Part shown: one piece after another, positions 21,030 through 33,155 of the stretch
Layout: each line of letters starts with the position of its first letter
Numbering within the stretch: the stretch's first letter is position 1
IMG/VR virus record: IMGVR_UViG_3300032285_003600
Coordinates: 1-33,529 of that record
Source of the DNA: a virus
DNA length: 33,529 nt
Strand: one strand, 5' to 3'
Translations under genes and position numbers: made by a program
Notes under the pieces: generated by a model
The model's input: the letters and a program-made list of their open reading frames with translations, nothing else
What the model was told of the DNA's origin: nothing
Databases searched by the model: none

Positions 21030-22043
21030 TTAATACAAAGTTGGACCTGAAACATTTTGAGTAATGCCTATAGAACTTTGACTTATATATTGAAAACCGG
21101 TTATAGCATAACCCTGAATACCTGCCATACCAGGTAATGCTGAAAAATCAGTACTAATTTTATTGTTGTCAATCGTGTAAGCATAATTTCCATCCAAACC
21201 AGCTGAACCACCGGCACCTCCGCAAAAATGACTATAATTGTAATTATTATAATCACCACCTAGACCACCTGAGCCCTGAGTTATGACTGGAGTATTGCCT
21301 TGTAAGCAACTAAAACTACTATTTGAGCCATTAGTTCCATCTCTCCGAGTTCCGGCAGCTCCATAACCTACCCGAGATCCGGCACCTCCAGAACCACCCA
21401 CAGAAGAGGTAAACCCTCCTCCTCCTCCTCCACCACCTGCGATTACTCCATAGTATTGGTTGAAATAAAATCCAGCACCACCACCTCCTCCACCAACTCC
21501 TCCCATAATTTTACCGTTATTTGTTATAAATAATGTTGTGGGTCGTTGTACTAATAAAGCGGGTCCACCGTTTTCGCCGTTATAACCGTCATGGTGATTT
21601 GTAGTACCACCGGCACCACCGTTTCCTCCTTTTCCTGCTATAATGCCGCCGTTTATGTATAACGACACAGTGGTTCCTAGTGGAAGAGAATCTGGAATTG
21701 TAAAGGCATAAGTACTTGTAGAACTTGCCCATATATTCACACAAGGTCCGATAGTTACAGTTAATGCTAACGGAACTATACCGTCCCAAACACCAGTAGA
21801 AAGAGCTGCATTGCGTAAATTATAATCCAATGCTGAATTGGTAATTAATATATTCAACGGCAAAGCATTTCTGGCGCCATAAAATTGTGACATTTTAATT
21901 TGACCAGAAAAAGGAACTCCAGGAGCTCCTGAGCCGACATAATCACCATCTCTATAATATTCTTTTAAAGAAATAGGATTACTACCTCCAAATTCAGTCT
22001 GAATTTGGCTAAGAGAAATAGGTCCGGTAGTTTGCAATGCCAT
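21030..22043 (-). CDS. Glycine-rich tail adhesin-like protein, paralogue of 18703-20322
   Basis: The 337-residue protein starts MALQTTGPISLSQIQTEF and reaches FYGARN by residue 60, the same N-terminal domain as the protein at 18703-20322. Glycine runs follow (GGIIAGKGGNGGAGG, GGVGGGGGGAGFYF, IAGGGGGGGGFTSSVGGSG), with a shorter C-terminal end. The pattern fits a polyglycine-II adhesin at the tail tip. Two such proteins could be alternative or cooperating receptor-binding tips. ACTAAATA, a variant element, lies 5 bases upstream. An AT-only hairpin (21009-21031) overlaps the stop region. Confidence 0.75.
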   Translation of the reverse strand: MALQTTGPISLSQIQTEFGGSNPISLKEYYRDGDYVGSGAPGVPFSGQIKMSQFYGARNALPLNILITNSALDYNLRNAALSTGVWDGIVPLALTVTIGPCVNIWASSTSTYAFTIPDSLPLGTTVSLYINGGIIAGKGGNGGAGGTTNHHDGYNGENGGPALLVQRPTTLFITNNGKIMGGVGGGGGGAGFYFNQYYGVIAGGGGGGGGFTSSVGGSGGAGSRVGYGAAGTRRDGTNGSNSSFSCLQGNTPVITQGSGGLGGDYNNYNYSHFCGGAGGSAGLDGNYAYTIDNNKISTDFSALPGMAGIQGYAITGFQYISQSSIGITQNVSGPTLY

Positions 22044-22048
22044 ATCAA

Positions 22049-22056
22049 TATTTAGT
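22049..22056 (-). promoter_or_regulatory. Promoter element ACTAAATA (variant)
   Basis: The element ends 5 bases before the ATG at 22043. Confidence 0.45.
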
Positions 22057-22057
22057 C

Positions 22058-22264
22058 TTACGGACTAATAGTATTGATTATAGCTTCTATACAAGTCTCC
22101 ACAGCTTCTTTAGCTTCATGAACTGAGAGTTTTTCGTCAAAATCAACTGGCCAATAATCATCACAAAATACAGAAGGAACATCTGACAAGGTTAAGCCGG
22201 TTTGTTTTTGACATTCCTTTTCAACCATTTTTTGAAAATCATCGAAAGAGATATGGAGACTCAT
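22058..22264 (-). CDS. Small acidic protein of unknown function
   Basis: The 68-residue product starts MSLHISFDDFQKMVEKEC and ends with a helical EAKEAVETCIEAIINTISP. I use the ATG at 22264 because it lies 13 bases after the DUF932 stop; the in-frame ATG at 22291 would overlap that gene. A short amphipathic N-terminal segment and the PSVFCDDYWPVDFDEK core do not match a family I know. It is probably in an operon with DUF932. Confidence 0.55.
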   Translation of the reverse strand: MSLHISFDDFQKMVEKECQKQTGLTLSDVPSVFCDDYWPVDFDEKLSVHEAKEAVETCIEAIINTISP

Positions 22265-22277
22265 ATTATTAATAAGA

Positions 22278-23114
22278 TTAATTATCTCCAATAATTAGAT
22301 TCTTAGAACGTTCCTTTTTAGGAAAGAGACCTTTGAGAACAGTTTGTAATTCTTCTCCTTGATAAGAAACTGCCTTATCAATTCCGGTCCAGAGCTCTTG
22401 GTTAAATCTCAATTCATCTTGAAATTGAGTAATTCCTTTACCGATTCGAGAACCACCATGCATTAGATTTTCTTGAATGACATTGAAAGTGGTCCAAAGA
22501 TCATTCTTTTGATCTACAGGTCGGCGAGCTTTAAGAAGCTCATTGACATCTACTTTCTTAGGCTGCATCATGCGATAACGGAATCGAATGTAATAGGCAT
22601 ATCGAGCCAACATGGTACGTTCTGTATCTGTCAATTCTCGATTTTTCATAACATCTGTTCGCTCTACCACGGTACCAAATTGATCAAAGGCTTGGTTTAA
22701 AGATTCCATAATCTCCCCGTCTTTAAAAATACCAGATCGATGAAGAGTCGGTTTAATGGAGTGACACATTCCGGTCGGAGCAATAAGACCGTTAGAACAG
22801 ATCAAACGGAAAAATCCCAGATTCAAAGAAAATCTCCGAGACAAATTATGACTATTCACCAGACTAATCTGTGGAAAACCTTCCGTATAATTAAATGCAG
22901 TCTGAGATTTGTGAATCAAGTTTACTTGATGCATTCCGTGAATACCTCTGCCAGCTTTGGTGTCGCGAATGACCCAATCATTTTCCAAGGCCTTGCGAAC
23001 AATTTCTCCAGTAGAAATGAAATTGTATTTTTTAGATGCCTTGCTAGAAGGTTCTTTGGCTTCAATAGCCGGGCACTTCTGAACGGCTTCTTCGTATGTC
23101 AATGTGTTAATCAT
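22278..23114 (-). CDS. DUF932 family phage/plasmid-like protein
   Basis: The 278-residue protein matches DUF932 in the order of its conserved segments: FISTGEIVRKALENDWV, the HQVNLIHKS segment, FPQISLVNSHN, and the central FRLICSNGLIAPTG, followed by helical repeats and a WTTFNVIQENLMHGG segment (typical T-x-W-x-x-x-N-x-x-x-E-x-x-x-x-GG). The family is widespread in phages and plasmids and is often close to replication or anti-defence genes; the biochemical role is not established. The length is somewhat shorter than many members (300-400), lacking a C-terminal extension. Confidence 0.85.
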   Translation of the reverse strand: MINTLTYEEAVQKCPAIEAKEPSSKASKKYNFISTGEIVRKALENDWVIRDTKAGRGIHGMHQVNLIHKSQTAFNYTEGFPQISLVNSHNLSRRFSLNLGFFRLICSNGLIAPTGMCHSIKPTLHRSGIFKDGEIMESLNQAFDQFGTVVERTDVMKNRELTDTERTMLARYAYYIRFRYRMMQPKKVDVNELLKARRPVDQKNDLWTTFNVIQENLMHGGSRIGKGITQFQDELRFNQELWTGIDKAVSYQGEELQTVLKGLFPKKERSKNLIIGDN

Positions 23115-23159
23115 GTAATAATCTTACTACAGGGAAAGGGGAACTGCAACCAAGAATTC

Positions 23160-23915
23160 TCAAAAACCTAAAGGACACTTAGATTTTTTTTCAGATCCTT
23201 GTTCATAAGTTTTAGCAGAACGAAAAAATTTTTGATACCTTTCAAAAAAAACTGTATGAGCTTTGGTCCAAGCTGTTTTAAGTAAATTTCCTTTGTCCCA
23301 AGAAAAGGAAGAGGTGAAATGTTCTCTTTTAAAGGGAATAATTTGAATCATGGGTGTTCCTTTAGGAATCAAGCCGTCAAAACCTTTACGAAGAAAAAAG
23401 GGTAAATGAACCGGAATAGGATGTTTGTCTGTATCCACTAAAGCTGATAGTGATCTAAAAGGCAATTCTTCGTGGTGTTGAGGATGTACAAATAAACAAG
23501 ACCACCCAGGCGGAGTTTTAACTGTCCACGGATTAATCCACTTAAATACTGTATTATAATAACCAAAAGGAATCGGGTATTTAGTATATTGTTCTGGTTT
23601 TTGAATACTAACAATTTCTAAAGTATCCCAGGACCATTTAAAGGATAAATTATCTTCTCCTGCATTTTCTAACCAAACATCTGAATATAAAGGAATGTGA
23701 TAACCAGCTCCAATCATATCTACTACCGGCATACATTTTTTAATAGTGCTATTTGGATCACTGAAAGAATCTATATCTTTGATTCCGTTAACATATCTTT
23801 CACAATGTTTAAACCATTCTGGTGTATTTTGAATGGCCGGATAAGGTCTTTCCAAGAGACTTAGCATATCTTCTTTACCACAAATAAATTCTAATTGAAT
23901 TTTTTTACAAAACAT
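23160..23915 (-). CDS. Conserved phage protein, DUF6065-like
   Basis: The 251-residue product has a conserved-looking order: RPYPAIQNTPEWFKHCERY, KKCMPVVDMIGAGYHIPLYSD, INPWTVKTPPGWSCLFVHPQ, LSALVDTDKHPIPVHLPFFL and GTPMIQIIPFKRE. I recognise this set from a family of ~240-residue proteins in T4-like marine phages (DUF6065-like), with no experimentally known function. Several Trp/Pro/His residues suggest a cupin-like or beta-sandwich core. The short Cys/Lys C-terminal tail (SEKKSKCPLGF) is a family-typical ending. Confidence 0.65.
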   Translation of the reverse strand: MFCKKIQLEFICGKEDMLSLLERPYPAIQNTPEWFKHCERYVNGIKDIDSFSDPNSTIKKCMPVVDMIGAGYHIPLYSDVWLENAGEDNLSFKWSWDTLEIVSIQKPEQYTKYPIPFGYYNTVFKWINPWTVKTPPGWSCLFVHPQHHEELPFRSLSALVDTDKHPIPVHLPFFLRKGFDGLIPKGTPMIQIIPFKREHFTSSFSWDKGNLLKTAWTKAHTVFFERYQKFFRSAKTYEQGSEKKSKCPLGF

Positions 23916-23947
23916 ATACAGATATTAATTTAAAATCTTGCTTTTGC

Positions 23948-23955
23948 CATAAGTT
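23948..23955 (+). promoter_or_regulatory. Promoter element CATAAGTT (variant)
   Basis: The element ends 6 bases before the ATG at 23962 and is the first such site of the plus-strand fibre block. Confidence 0.4.
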
Positions 23956-23961
23956 TTTTAT

Positions 23962-24213
23962 ATGCCTTTGGAAGAAATCATACACAAAACAGATTATTTA
24001 AGTAATGGTCGAACAGTTTTTGGCAGTTTTCCAATTACTATAAACGGAAACATTAATTGTGTTGTTTTAAATGAGTCACCAGATTCACGTGATGTAATTT
24101 TATCAGAAGGAATGGATCCTTATCTTTTAGCCCAAAAACAGTACCTTCAAACTTTTGATGGTAATTATTACAACCTTAACAACGGGCGAGGAGATTTTAT
24201 TTTATTTTTTTAA
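23962..24213 (+). CDS. Small protein of the fibre operon
   Basis: The 83-residue product starts MPLEEIIHKTDYLSNGRTVF and is beta-rich, ending NYYNLNNGRGDFILFF. It lies 6 bases before the beta-helix fibre gene and is probably a chaperone, connector or small structural protein for it. No family is recognised. Confidence 0.6.
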   Translation: MPLEEIIHKTDYLSNGRTVFGSFPITINGNINCVVLNESPDSRDVILSEGMDPYLLAQKQYLQTFDGNYYNLNNGRGDFILFF

Positions 24214-24219
24214 ATTATT

Positions 24220-25779
24220 ATGGCAAACAAAACATTTGCAGATTTTTCTACTTTAGCAAAATCTACTAACGACTTACAAAACAAAGATTATTTGGTTGGT
24301 TATAGGCCTTATACATACGGTAATGATGAAATTAAAATATCTGCGTATGATTTTGCTAATTCTTTAAATCTCCTTTTAGAAAATGGCGCCATTGAAGCAG
24401 ATCAAATACATTTTGAAGGAAACGGAGCCACTGCAGTTACGACAGTTGCAGACAAATTAAAACAGTTTATAGATTATGCAGATTATACAGACGCCACCGT
24501 ATCAGCTTATAATGCTTATGATAAAAGGTTTTTTATACCTAAAGGTATAACTATTACTATAAATTTGACAGATGTTAATAATACAAACCTTTCTTTGCCT
24601 TCTATATTATCTAAAATAACAAGTTGGCATATAGATGGTACAGTTAAAATAAACCTAGGCCACGGGCAGTGGAATATATACGAATCTGTAATTTTAAACC
24701 ATTCATACGGACAAAATATACAAATAATTGGAGACACGTCTTATCCGAATTTGGTTAAACTTCAAATGATAGGATCTTCTTTTGATATATTAAAATGTAC
24801 CAATGGATGTACCTTTGGTTTAATAGACGGTATTACTATTATTGGAGTAGGAAATCAAATCTCTTATGCAGGTATAGCTGCTTACGGAGGTGCTTTAATA
24901 AATGTCGGAACATCTGTCATTATACAAGGATGTGTTTATGGAATTAAAGCAGATCAAGGAGCTATTGTGTTGGCTAATGGAGTAACCGTGAACGGTCCCT
25001 CTGGTTTGAATAGAACAGATGGAAATGGTTTTTATGCTTTAAATCGATCCCACATTTCCGCTTTAAGTGCTACAGCGTTTAATAACATCAACGGATATAA
25101 AGCAGAAAACCATTCTCAAATAAATGCAGAATATTCCACTGGTAGTAATAATCTTAAAAATGGTTACTTTGCTGGATCTAATTCAGAAATAGCAGCTTCT
25201 TACACATTTTCTAATTATAATTCAGGTTCAGGTTTTTACGCACAAAGTAATGGAACTATAGAATGTTATAATGCTGTAGCTGTTAACAATATTCGTTACG
25301 GGATAGAATTTGACAGTGGAGGAAATATTAATGGTGGTTTCAATTTACCAATTAATGCCTACACTTCCTTATCTGCTTGGAATAATCAATCATCAGTCTC
25401 TTCTAATGTTGGAAAATTGTACGTAAAAACTCCAGATAATAGTTCTGTATTGTTTAATACTAATAACAATTTAACACAATTTGAGGTATCTAATACAAAT
25501 AATGCAATTTCCCACATAGTAGTAAATGGAGGTAACAATGTTGGACACAGCTCTATTTCTGTTGTAAATGCCAATGCCAGTGGAGATGCTGTAGGATTAA
25601 AAATAGATGCCGGAACAAATTTAAGTGGTCAAGCAAAATATTTAGATTTAGGATCAAAAATACGATTTAGTAATTTTATAGCTAATGTTATTGATTTGGG
25701 AAATGGAAATATTAGTAGCGGTTATATTACTTGCCAAGACCTTAATGGTAATTTGTGTAAACTTTTAGTTTTAAAATAA
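24220..25779 (+). CDS. Beta-helix tail fibre/spike-like protein
   Basis: The 519-residue protein has a short N-terminal adaptor (DYLVGYRPYTYGNDEIKISA then YDFANSLNLLL) of the kind that starts phage fibres. It is followed by repeated beta-helix rungs, each with a V/I-x-N-x-G/A pattern (SHISALSATAFNNINGYKAE, NHSQINAEYSTGSNNLKNGY, SNSEIAASYTFSNYNSGSGF). The rungs resemble right-handed parallel beta-helix folds of spikes and pectate-lyase-like proteins. No clear catalytic dyad can be assigned. It probably sits on the virion as a spike or fibre shaft. It has no close promoter element and is likely transcribed with 23962. Confidence 0.75.
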   Translation: MANKTFADFSTLAKSTNDLQNKDYLVGYRPYTYGNDEIKISAYDFANSLNLLLENGAIEADQIHFEGNGATAVTTVADKLKQFIDYADYTDATVSAYNAYDKRFFIPKGITITINLTDVNNTNLSLPSILSKITSWHIDGTVKINLGHGQWNIYESVILNHSYGQNIQIIGDTSYPNLVKLQMIGSSFDILKCTNGCTFGLIDGITIIGVGNQISYAGIAAYGGALINVGTSVIIQGCVYGIKADQGAIVLANGVTVNGPSGLNRTDGNGFYALNRSHISALSATAFNNINGYKAENHSQINAEYSTGSNNLKNGYFAGSNSEIAASYTFSNYNSGSGFYAQSNGTIECYNAVAVNNIRYGIEFDSGGNINGGFNLPINAYTSLSAWNNQSSVSSNVGKLYVKTPDNSSVLFNTNNNLTQFEVSNTNNAISHIVVNGGNNVGHSSISVVNANASGDAVGLKIDAGTNLSGQAKYLDLGSKIRFSNFIANVIDLGNGNISSGYITCQDLNGNLCKLLVLK

Positions 25780-25820
25780 TAACCTATAAGATTTTTTGAT
25801 TTTAAAAATTGGAATTTAAT

Positions 25821-25828
25821 TATAAATA
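25821..25828 (+). promoter_or_regulatory. Promoter element TATAAATA
   Basis: An exact TATAAATA ends 6 bases before the ATG at 25835. Confidence 0.65.
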
Positions 25829-25834
25829 TTATTA

Positions 25835-28800
25835 ATGTCTAATTCATCAGAAAACTTAAGTCCACTAACCTTTGGCCAGTGGCAAATGCAACAAAGTTAT
25901 ACTGATGTAACCGGGGTCTCGGATAATGGATATATCCAATATTTAAAATTGTGGTATAAAAATAAAATTCAAGAACCTAGTAATGCTAAACAAATTACTA
26001 AACAAAATTTTATACAATTATTAAAAGATCTTAATTTTCTTTTTGGTGAAAATGAAGCTGATCTTTTCATAAAAGACATAGATTATTCTAATCAAGAAGA
26101 TCTTGTATTGGCTATACCATATTTTGCTAAAAAATTAACAGAAATAGCTAAAACTCTTAATTCTAAAAGAGAATCCATAAAAAGAGCTAAAAATAAATTT
26201 AATTTAATAGGTTCTAATAAAGGTTTAGAGTCTTTATTATATGATTATATTTTAAAAAGTTTTACACAACGTGACGGATATGCTGCAGAAATTCCAGTGG
26301 CACCTTTAAAATCTTTATTTCCAGAATTAAAAGATGTAAGTAATGATTTTTTTATAGAAATAGAAGAATTACATGACCCGGCAAATTATCATGACTCAGA
26401 TCCTTCTGTTAATATAAAAGAATATTTAGATTATACAGCTATTAAAGATTTTTTTCCTTTAATAGATTCAACAAATCCTTTTACAGAAACTGATATAATC
26501 AATATTATTTCTAATAGATTTCTTAACAGAACCGGATCTTCTACACTGTTTACAGTGTTTAAAAGTTACTTAGATAGTATAACTACAAATCCAACTTTAA
26601 GTTCTACTACTTTTGAAATAAACAATTTAATAGCGGCTAATCAAAAATATTTAGGTGAAACCATATACGGAGTGTCAGCTTTGCCAATAAGACAAATAAC
26701 AACTCCAGATTATATTTTAAATTTAAATTTTACAGCCGGAAATAATTGGTTTTTATGGCCTAGTGGATATCAGGAGTTAAATCATAATGTTTATAATAAT
26801 TCTTATAATCCCATTTCTATTCAAGATTCCTCTTTAATAAATGCCGGAGCAACTCCTGGAACTGATTTTACAAATTCTGATATAATTTTTTCAGATAAAA
26901 ACGGAACAGTAGAAGGAGCCTGGTTACAGGGGCCTTATCAAGTACCTGTAAAATCAAACATTCATATTACTTTAAAAGGAGGAGATGTAACAGAATTTTT
27001 ATATCCTTATGTTGGTTATGATTTAGATTCTAAAACTTTAAATTTTTTAAATTTCAATACTTCCAGAAATAATGAAAAATTATTTAATAGTTTAACTACT
27101 TCTCAACAACAAAATATTTTAACACAATATTATACGAATTCTTTTCCCTTAACATCAGTCCTTTCCACTTATCTCAATCAAACAAATTTAATAGTACAGG
27201 GAGCTACTTCTGGTGAATTTTCTAATGAAGCAGATTCTATTATTAAAAAAATACATGACTATACTGTACCTTTAATTCATTCTGGAGAAGATGCTCAAAC
27301 TGCATATTTGTATAAATTTAATAGAACAGATTTACCAATAAGTGCCGGACAAAATAATATTTACTGGCCATTACAAACTTTTAAAACTGCAGAAAATTTA
27401 ACTATAAATTATACAGAAAGAGATTGTTTGCCGGTAAGATTAGCCGATATCAATCCGTCTTATGTTATGGCAGGTGCCGTGGCTGGAGATTCCTTTTCAA
27501 CTTCTGATGTTATTTATAGATTAAATTCTAGAAGTGATTTGTCTCAGGCTATGGAAGCTGCCTGGTATGGCGGGGGGCAAATAAGTCAATTAAATGTTAC
27601 AACCAAGTCTATAAACATTTACGGATCTATGTCTGCGGTGGATTGTGCTCATAGTGTAAAAGGAATTATACAAGGAGCAGCTTCCTTTAAGGCAGATTCC
27701 AATCAAAAAGTTTCTTTTGTGTGGTGTGGAGAAGATACTTTTGCTGATGAAGTTTTTAAATATATTCCACACGAAAAAAATTGTGAATATGGTAAAACAT
27801 ATCCTCATCAATATTACAACGATCAAGACTTTATTAATCCGACTCCATTATATAATAAAAATTATTGGACTAAATGTTCTTGTAAAGCTGTATATTATTC
27901 ACCAATAGGACATATAGGTCACAACGTTACAGATTATAACGGCATGGCTGATTATCTATTTGCAGATCCGTTTGGTTTAGGAGTTCAATTTGCCTTAGGA
28001 TCTTGGCTAGATACCCGGCGTTTAACGATACAAAATAGTCCTCAATTTTCATTTTTTCAATTAGACGGAAAACATGGAGATAATAAAGTGGGTTATGGTA
28101 GTGGTAGGTGGAAAACTTCTGACAATTCTCTTTCACCTGTAGGAGATAGAATGATTTTAAAAACTGGTAAACGTTATACCTATTATCGTACAGGTTTAAG
28201 AACTAATAATAACAGTACAGCCGGAAATACAATAACTAATAATTTTTCACCTTATTTTATATCTAATTACATATACCCAAAAGTAAATGCTGTTATGTGT
28301 GACAGTGCTGGAATGAAATATGACATAGTTATAGCTATAGATTACAGTAGATCTCAATCTTTTAATTTTAAAGAAATTAAAAAAGCAGTTGCAAAAATAT
28401 GTACTCGTCTTATTAATGCTTGTGATAAAACCAAATCAAATTATTGTTTTGATAGACAGAACTCTGTACAAGTTGCAGTTGTAGGATTTGCCGCTAAAGA
28501 ATTGATAGTTCATTTTTTGACTAATCAAGATTATGAAATAGATCTTCAATTACAAGCGTTACAAGAGCCTCAACAATATCCAGATTGGCAAACCAATTAC
28601 ACTCCAATGTTGACAGTTGCTGATAAATTGTTATATGGAAATTGGTACGGTGCAGACAGTTCTTTTATAGATTTAACTAAATTATGTAGTGATGTAAATA
28701 CTACTATTCTTAATGCATCTGCTTTAACTAATGCTTTAAACACACCTCAAAATGGTGCTATTAAAAAATTAGTTATTATTAGTGACGGAGTTTCAACTAT

Positions 28801-30757
28801 AGATCCAACTGAATCTAATGAAAGTATTTTACAATTAGTTCAAAATTTAAAAAATAAAGGAACAGAGATACAATCTGTTAGTATGGGTGAATTGTCTGTT
28901 GCATCTAATTTAATGCAACAAATGGCTACTTCTTCTGATACTTATTTTAATCTTTACAAATATTTAATTTCTGGAGACGGAAATTATGATTCTTTTATAG
29001 ACTATATATCTGATCGCATAGATGGTTGTGTGTCTTATAGACCAATTTGGAGAAAAGCCATTAAAAATGCTCAAGGCAATTGGGTGGAAACTTCTCAAAT
29101 ATCAGACATGGCCTTAATGCCTAATGATTTTTTAATTTATGATCATAAAACAAATACTATGTATTATGATAATTTTACCGGAATAACCTTTGAGCAACCT
29201 AGTATATCCTTTACCATTAATGCTAAGCTAGACGGATGGAATTATATTACTAATAATTTTAACTCTAAAAATATAGGACCAGAATATGGAGCCAAACCTT
29301 TTTGGGCTAAAGTACCTAATAATCCTATAAGTTTTGCCGGACAGGTTCGATTTGTAGATGATTATGTACCGGTTCATCAACCAGAAATTTCAGATTTAAC
29401 TTTAGATCAAGGCAGTTATATACAATATAACAGGGTGGGTCTTACAGATTTAAAATGGAATCAACCTAGTAATTTTTTAGCCACTATAAACACTACTCAA
29501 TGGAATAAAATAATTTTTGATAAAAAATATTCTAACTTAGAATCTATTTTAAGATCAAATTTAACAGATTGTATAATAAACAACTCCTATGAACCTAGTA
29601 ATATGATACTAGAAAGCTATTCTGAATATAAATTAGCTCGTTATCATTATTATGCTCAAACTGGGTTTGTATATACAGAAAATTTATTTTTAAAAAATAG
29701 ATGTTTAGATAACTATGTTATCTTTTTATCTGGAGTATTAATTAATCCACCAGAACCTTATGCTAATTTAGATAATAGATTTTACCCAACAGTGGCTACA
29801 GTTTCTTTTCCTAGTTTAGCTGTATCTGAGGCCTCTGTGGGTGGTTATTTATTACCGGAAAATTTAGGAGTCTCAACTTATAGAGGACGAGGTTATAGTT
29901 ATGGTATAAATCAAAATACACTTTCTGCTATAAATTTAGCAAATGAAGAACCGGTTTTTTTGGATCCAGAAAAATATGGTTCTCGTAATAGAGGTTTAAC
30001 TAAAAAAGATCAATTATCTCCTGTAACTTTAAATGGCATAGATAATAAATGGATCATGGAACCATATGGTTCTGGGGCTAAGTCGGGTGTAATATTAAAT
30101 ACTAAGGAAAATCAAAAATTTACACCTTACCAAACTGATTATGAAATTTTAGGATACAATACTCATGGCTTGGCTCGACAACAAGATGATTTTCAATTTT
30201 GGAAATTTGATGCTCTGGATAATGCAACTTGGAAAGATAAAGATTCAAATTCTAATTACAGAAAAGAACTTTTGGCTGGTGTATATGGAGATAAAGTTAA
30301 TAAATTATTGGCTAATAAAGGTACTTTAGTACAATGGAGATCTGATATTTTTGGAAATGATTATGGCTTGTATAAACAATTACCATCAGAAATTATACAC
30401 ATTAAAATTGTTCCTCAACCGCCAGTTATTGTATTCCAAACCACTTCAGCTTTGGAAGTAGAACTAGAAGGAACCTTTGTATTAACAATCAGTGCTATAG
30501 GGGATCAGCCATTTAGTTATCAATGGTATCATAATAATGTTCCATTGTATGGAGCTGCTTTTGAAAATTATCAAGTATTTAAAGCATTACCACCTACTTC
30601 TGGAGTGTATGTGTGTCAAGTGAGTAATTTGGTTGGAGTTGCTACTAGTATTCCGATCTCAGTTACATTTAATCCCTATAACGAAGGCAATTATATAGAA
30701 GATGAATATCACTTTGATTTAGCGGGAGATGATCTAAAACCGATCACTTGGATCTAA
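25835..30757 (+). CDS. Giant structural protein with vWA and Ig-like domains
   Basis: The 1640-residue protein starts [20 protein letters not shown]. An N-terminal region of about 250 residues includes [15 protein letters not shown], like phage neck/baseplate-associated proteins. A long beta-rich middle follows, with two repeated segments: [11 protein letters not shown] near 310 and [11 protein letters not shown] near 505, each near PxYxxxGAxxGxxFxxSD. Next is a von Willebrand A domain (~828-1020) with a complete MIDAS: Asp836-Ser838-Ser840, Thr923 and Asp984. A mainly beta C-terminal region ends in an Ig-like domain (~1545-1625, [10 protein letters not shown] and [10 protein letters not shown]). 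Metal-dependent adhesion to the host surface by the tail is the most likely role. The middle is unassigned. Confidence 0.8.
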   Translation: MSNSSENLSPLTFGQWQMQQSYTDVTGVSDNGYIQYLKLWYKNKIQEPSNAKQITKQNFIQLLKDLNFLFGENEADLFIKDIDYSNQEDLVLAIPYFAKKLTEIAKTLNSKRESIKRAKNKFNLIGSNKGLESLLYDYILKSFTQRDGYAAEIPVAPLKSLFPELKDVSNDFFIEIEELHDPANYHDSDPSVNIKEYLDYTAIKDFFPLIDSTNPFTETDIINIISNRFLNRTGSSTLFTVFKSYLDSITTNPTLSSTTFEINNLIAANQKYLGETIYGVSALPIRQITTPDYILNLNFTAGNNWFLWPSGYQELNHNVYNNSYNPISIQDSSLINAGATPGTDFTNSDIIFSDKNGTVEGAWLQGPYQVPVKSNIHITLKGGDVTEFLYPYVGYDLDSKTLNFLNFNTSRNNEKLFNSLTTSQQQNILTQYYTNSFPLTSVLSTYLNQTNLIVQGATSGEFSNEADSIIKKIHDYTVPLIHSGEDAQTAYLYKFNRTDLPISAGQNNIYWPLQTFKTAENLTINYTERDCLPVRLADINPSYVMAGAVAGDSFSTSDVIYRLNSRSDLSQAMEAAWYGGGQISQLNVTTKSINIYGSMSAVDCAHSVKGIIQGAASFKADSNQKVSFVWCGEDTFADEVFKYIPHEKNCEYGKTYPHQYYNDQDFINPTPLYNKNYWTKCSCKAVYYSPIGHIGHNVTDYNGMADYLFADPFGLGVQFALGSWLDTRRLTIQNSPQFSFFQLDGKHGDNKVGYGSGRWKTSDNSLSPVGDRMILKTGKRYTYYRTGLRTNNNSTAGNTITNNFSPYFISNYIYPKVNAVMCDSAGMKYDIVIAIDYSRSQSFNFKEIKKAVAKICTRLINACDKTKSNYCFDRQNSVQVAVVGFAAKELIVHFLTNQDYEIDLQLQALQEPQQYPDWQTNYTPMLTVADKLLYGNWYGADSSFIDLTKLCSDVNTTILNASALTNALNTPQNGAIKKLVIISDGVSTIDPTESNESILQLVQNLKNKGTEIQSVSMGELSVASNLMQQMATSSDTYFNLYKYLISGDGNYDSFIDYISDRIDGCVSYRPIWRKAIKNAQGNWVETSQISDMALMPNDFLIYDHKTNTMYYDNFTGITFEQPSISFTINAKLDGWNYITNNFNSKNIGPEYGAKPFWAKVPNNPISFAGQVRFVDDYVPVHQPEISDLTLDQGSYIQYNRVGLTDLKWNQPSNFLATINTTQWNKIIFDKKYSNLESILRSNLTDCIINNSYEPSNMILESYSEYKLARYHYYAQTGFVYTENLFLKNRCLDNYVIFLSGVLINPPEPYANLDNRFYPTVATVSFPSLAVSEASVGGYLLPENLGVSTYRGRGYSYGINQNTLSAINLANEEPVFLDPEKYGSRNRGLTKKDQLSPVTLNGIDNKWIMEPYGSGAKSGVILNTKENQKFTPYQTDYEILGYNTHGLARQQDDFQFWKFDALDNATWKDKDSNSNYRKELLAGVYGDKVNKLLANKGTLVQWRSDIFGNDYGLYKQLPSEIIHIKIVPQPPVIVFQTTSALEVELEGTFVLTISAIGDQPFSYQWYHNNVPLYGAAFENYQVFKALPPTSGVYVCQVSNLVGVATSIPISVTFNPYNEGNYIEDEYHFDLAGDDLKPITWI

Positions 30758-30758
30758 A

Positions 30759-30766
30759 TATAAATA
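30759..30766 (+). promoter_or_regulatory. Promoter element TATAAATA
   Basis: An exact TATAAATA starts 2 bases after the preceding stop codon and ends 4 bases before the ATG at 30771. Confidence 0.65.
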
Positions 30767-30770
30767 TAAT

Positions 30771-33122
<2,352 letters not shown>

Positions 33123-33140
33123 ACATTTCAAAGATTTTTT

Positions 33141-33148
33141 ATTAAATA
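33141..33148 (+). promoter_or_regulatory. Promoter element ATTAAATA (variant)
   Basis: The element ends 7 bases before the ATG at 33156, one base away from NATAAATA in the expected place. Confidence 0.35.
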
Positions 33149-33155
33149 ATATATT

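Noticed and set aside
21009-21031. AT-only hairpin at the end of the second glycine-rich gene as a terminator
   Set aside because: The stem has no G-C pair, overlaps the stop codon and is within what chance gives in such AT-rich DNA.
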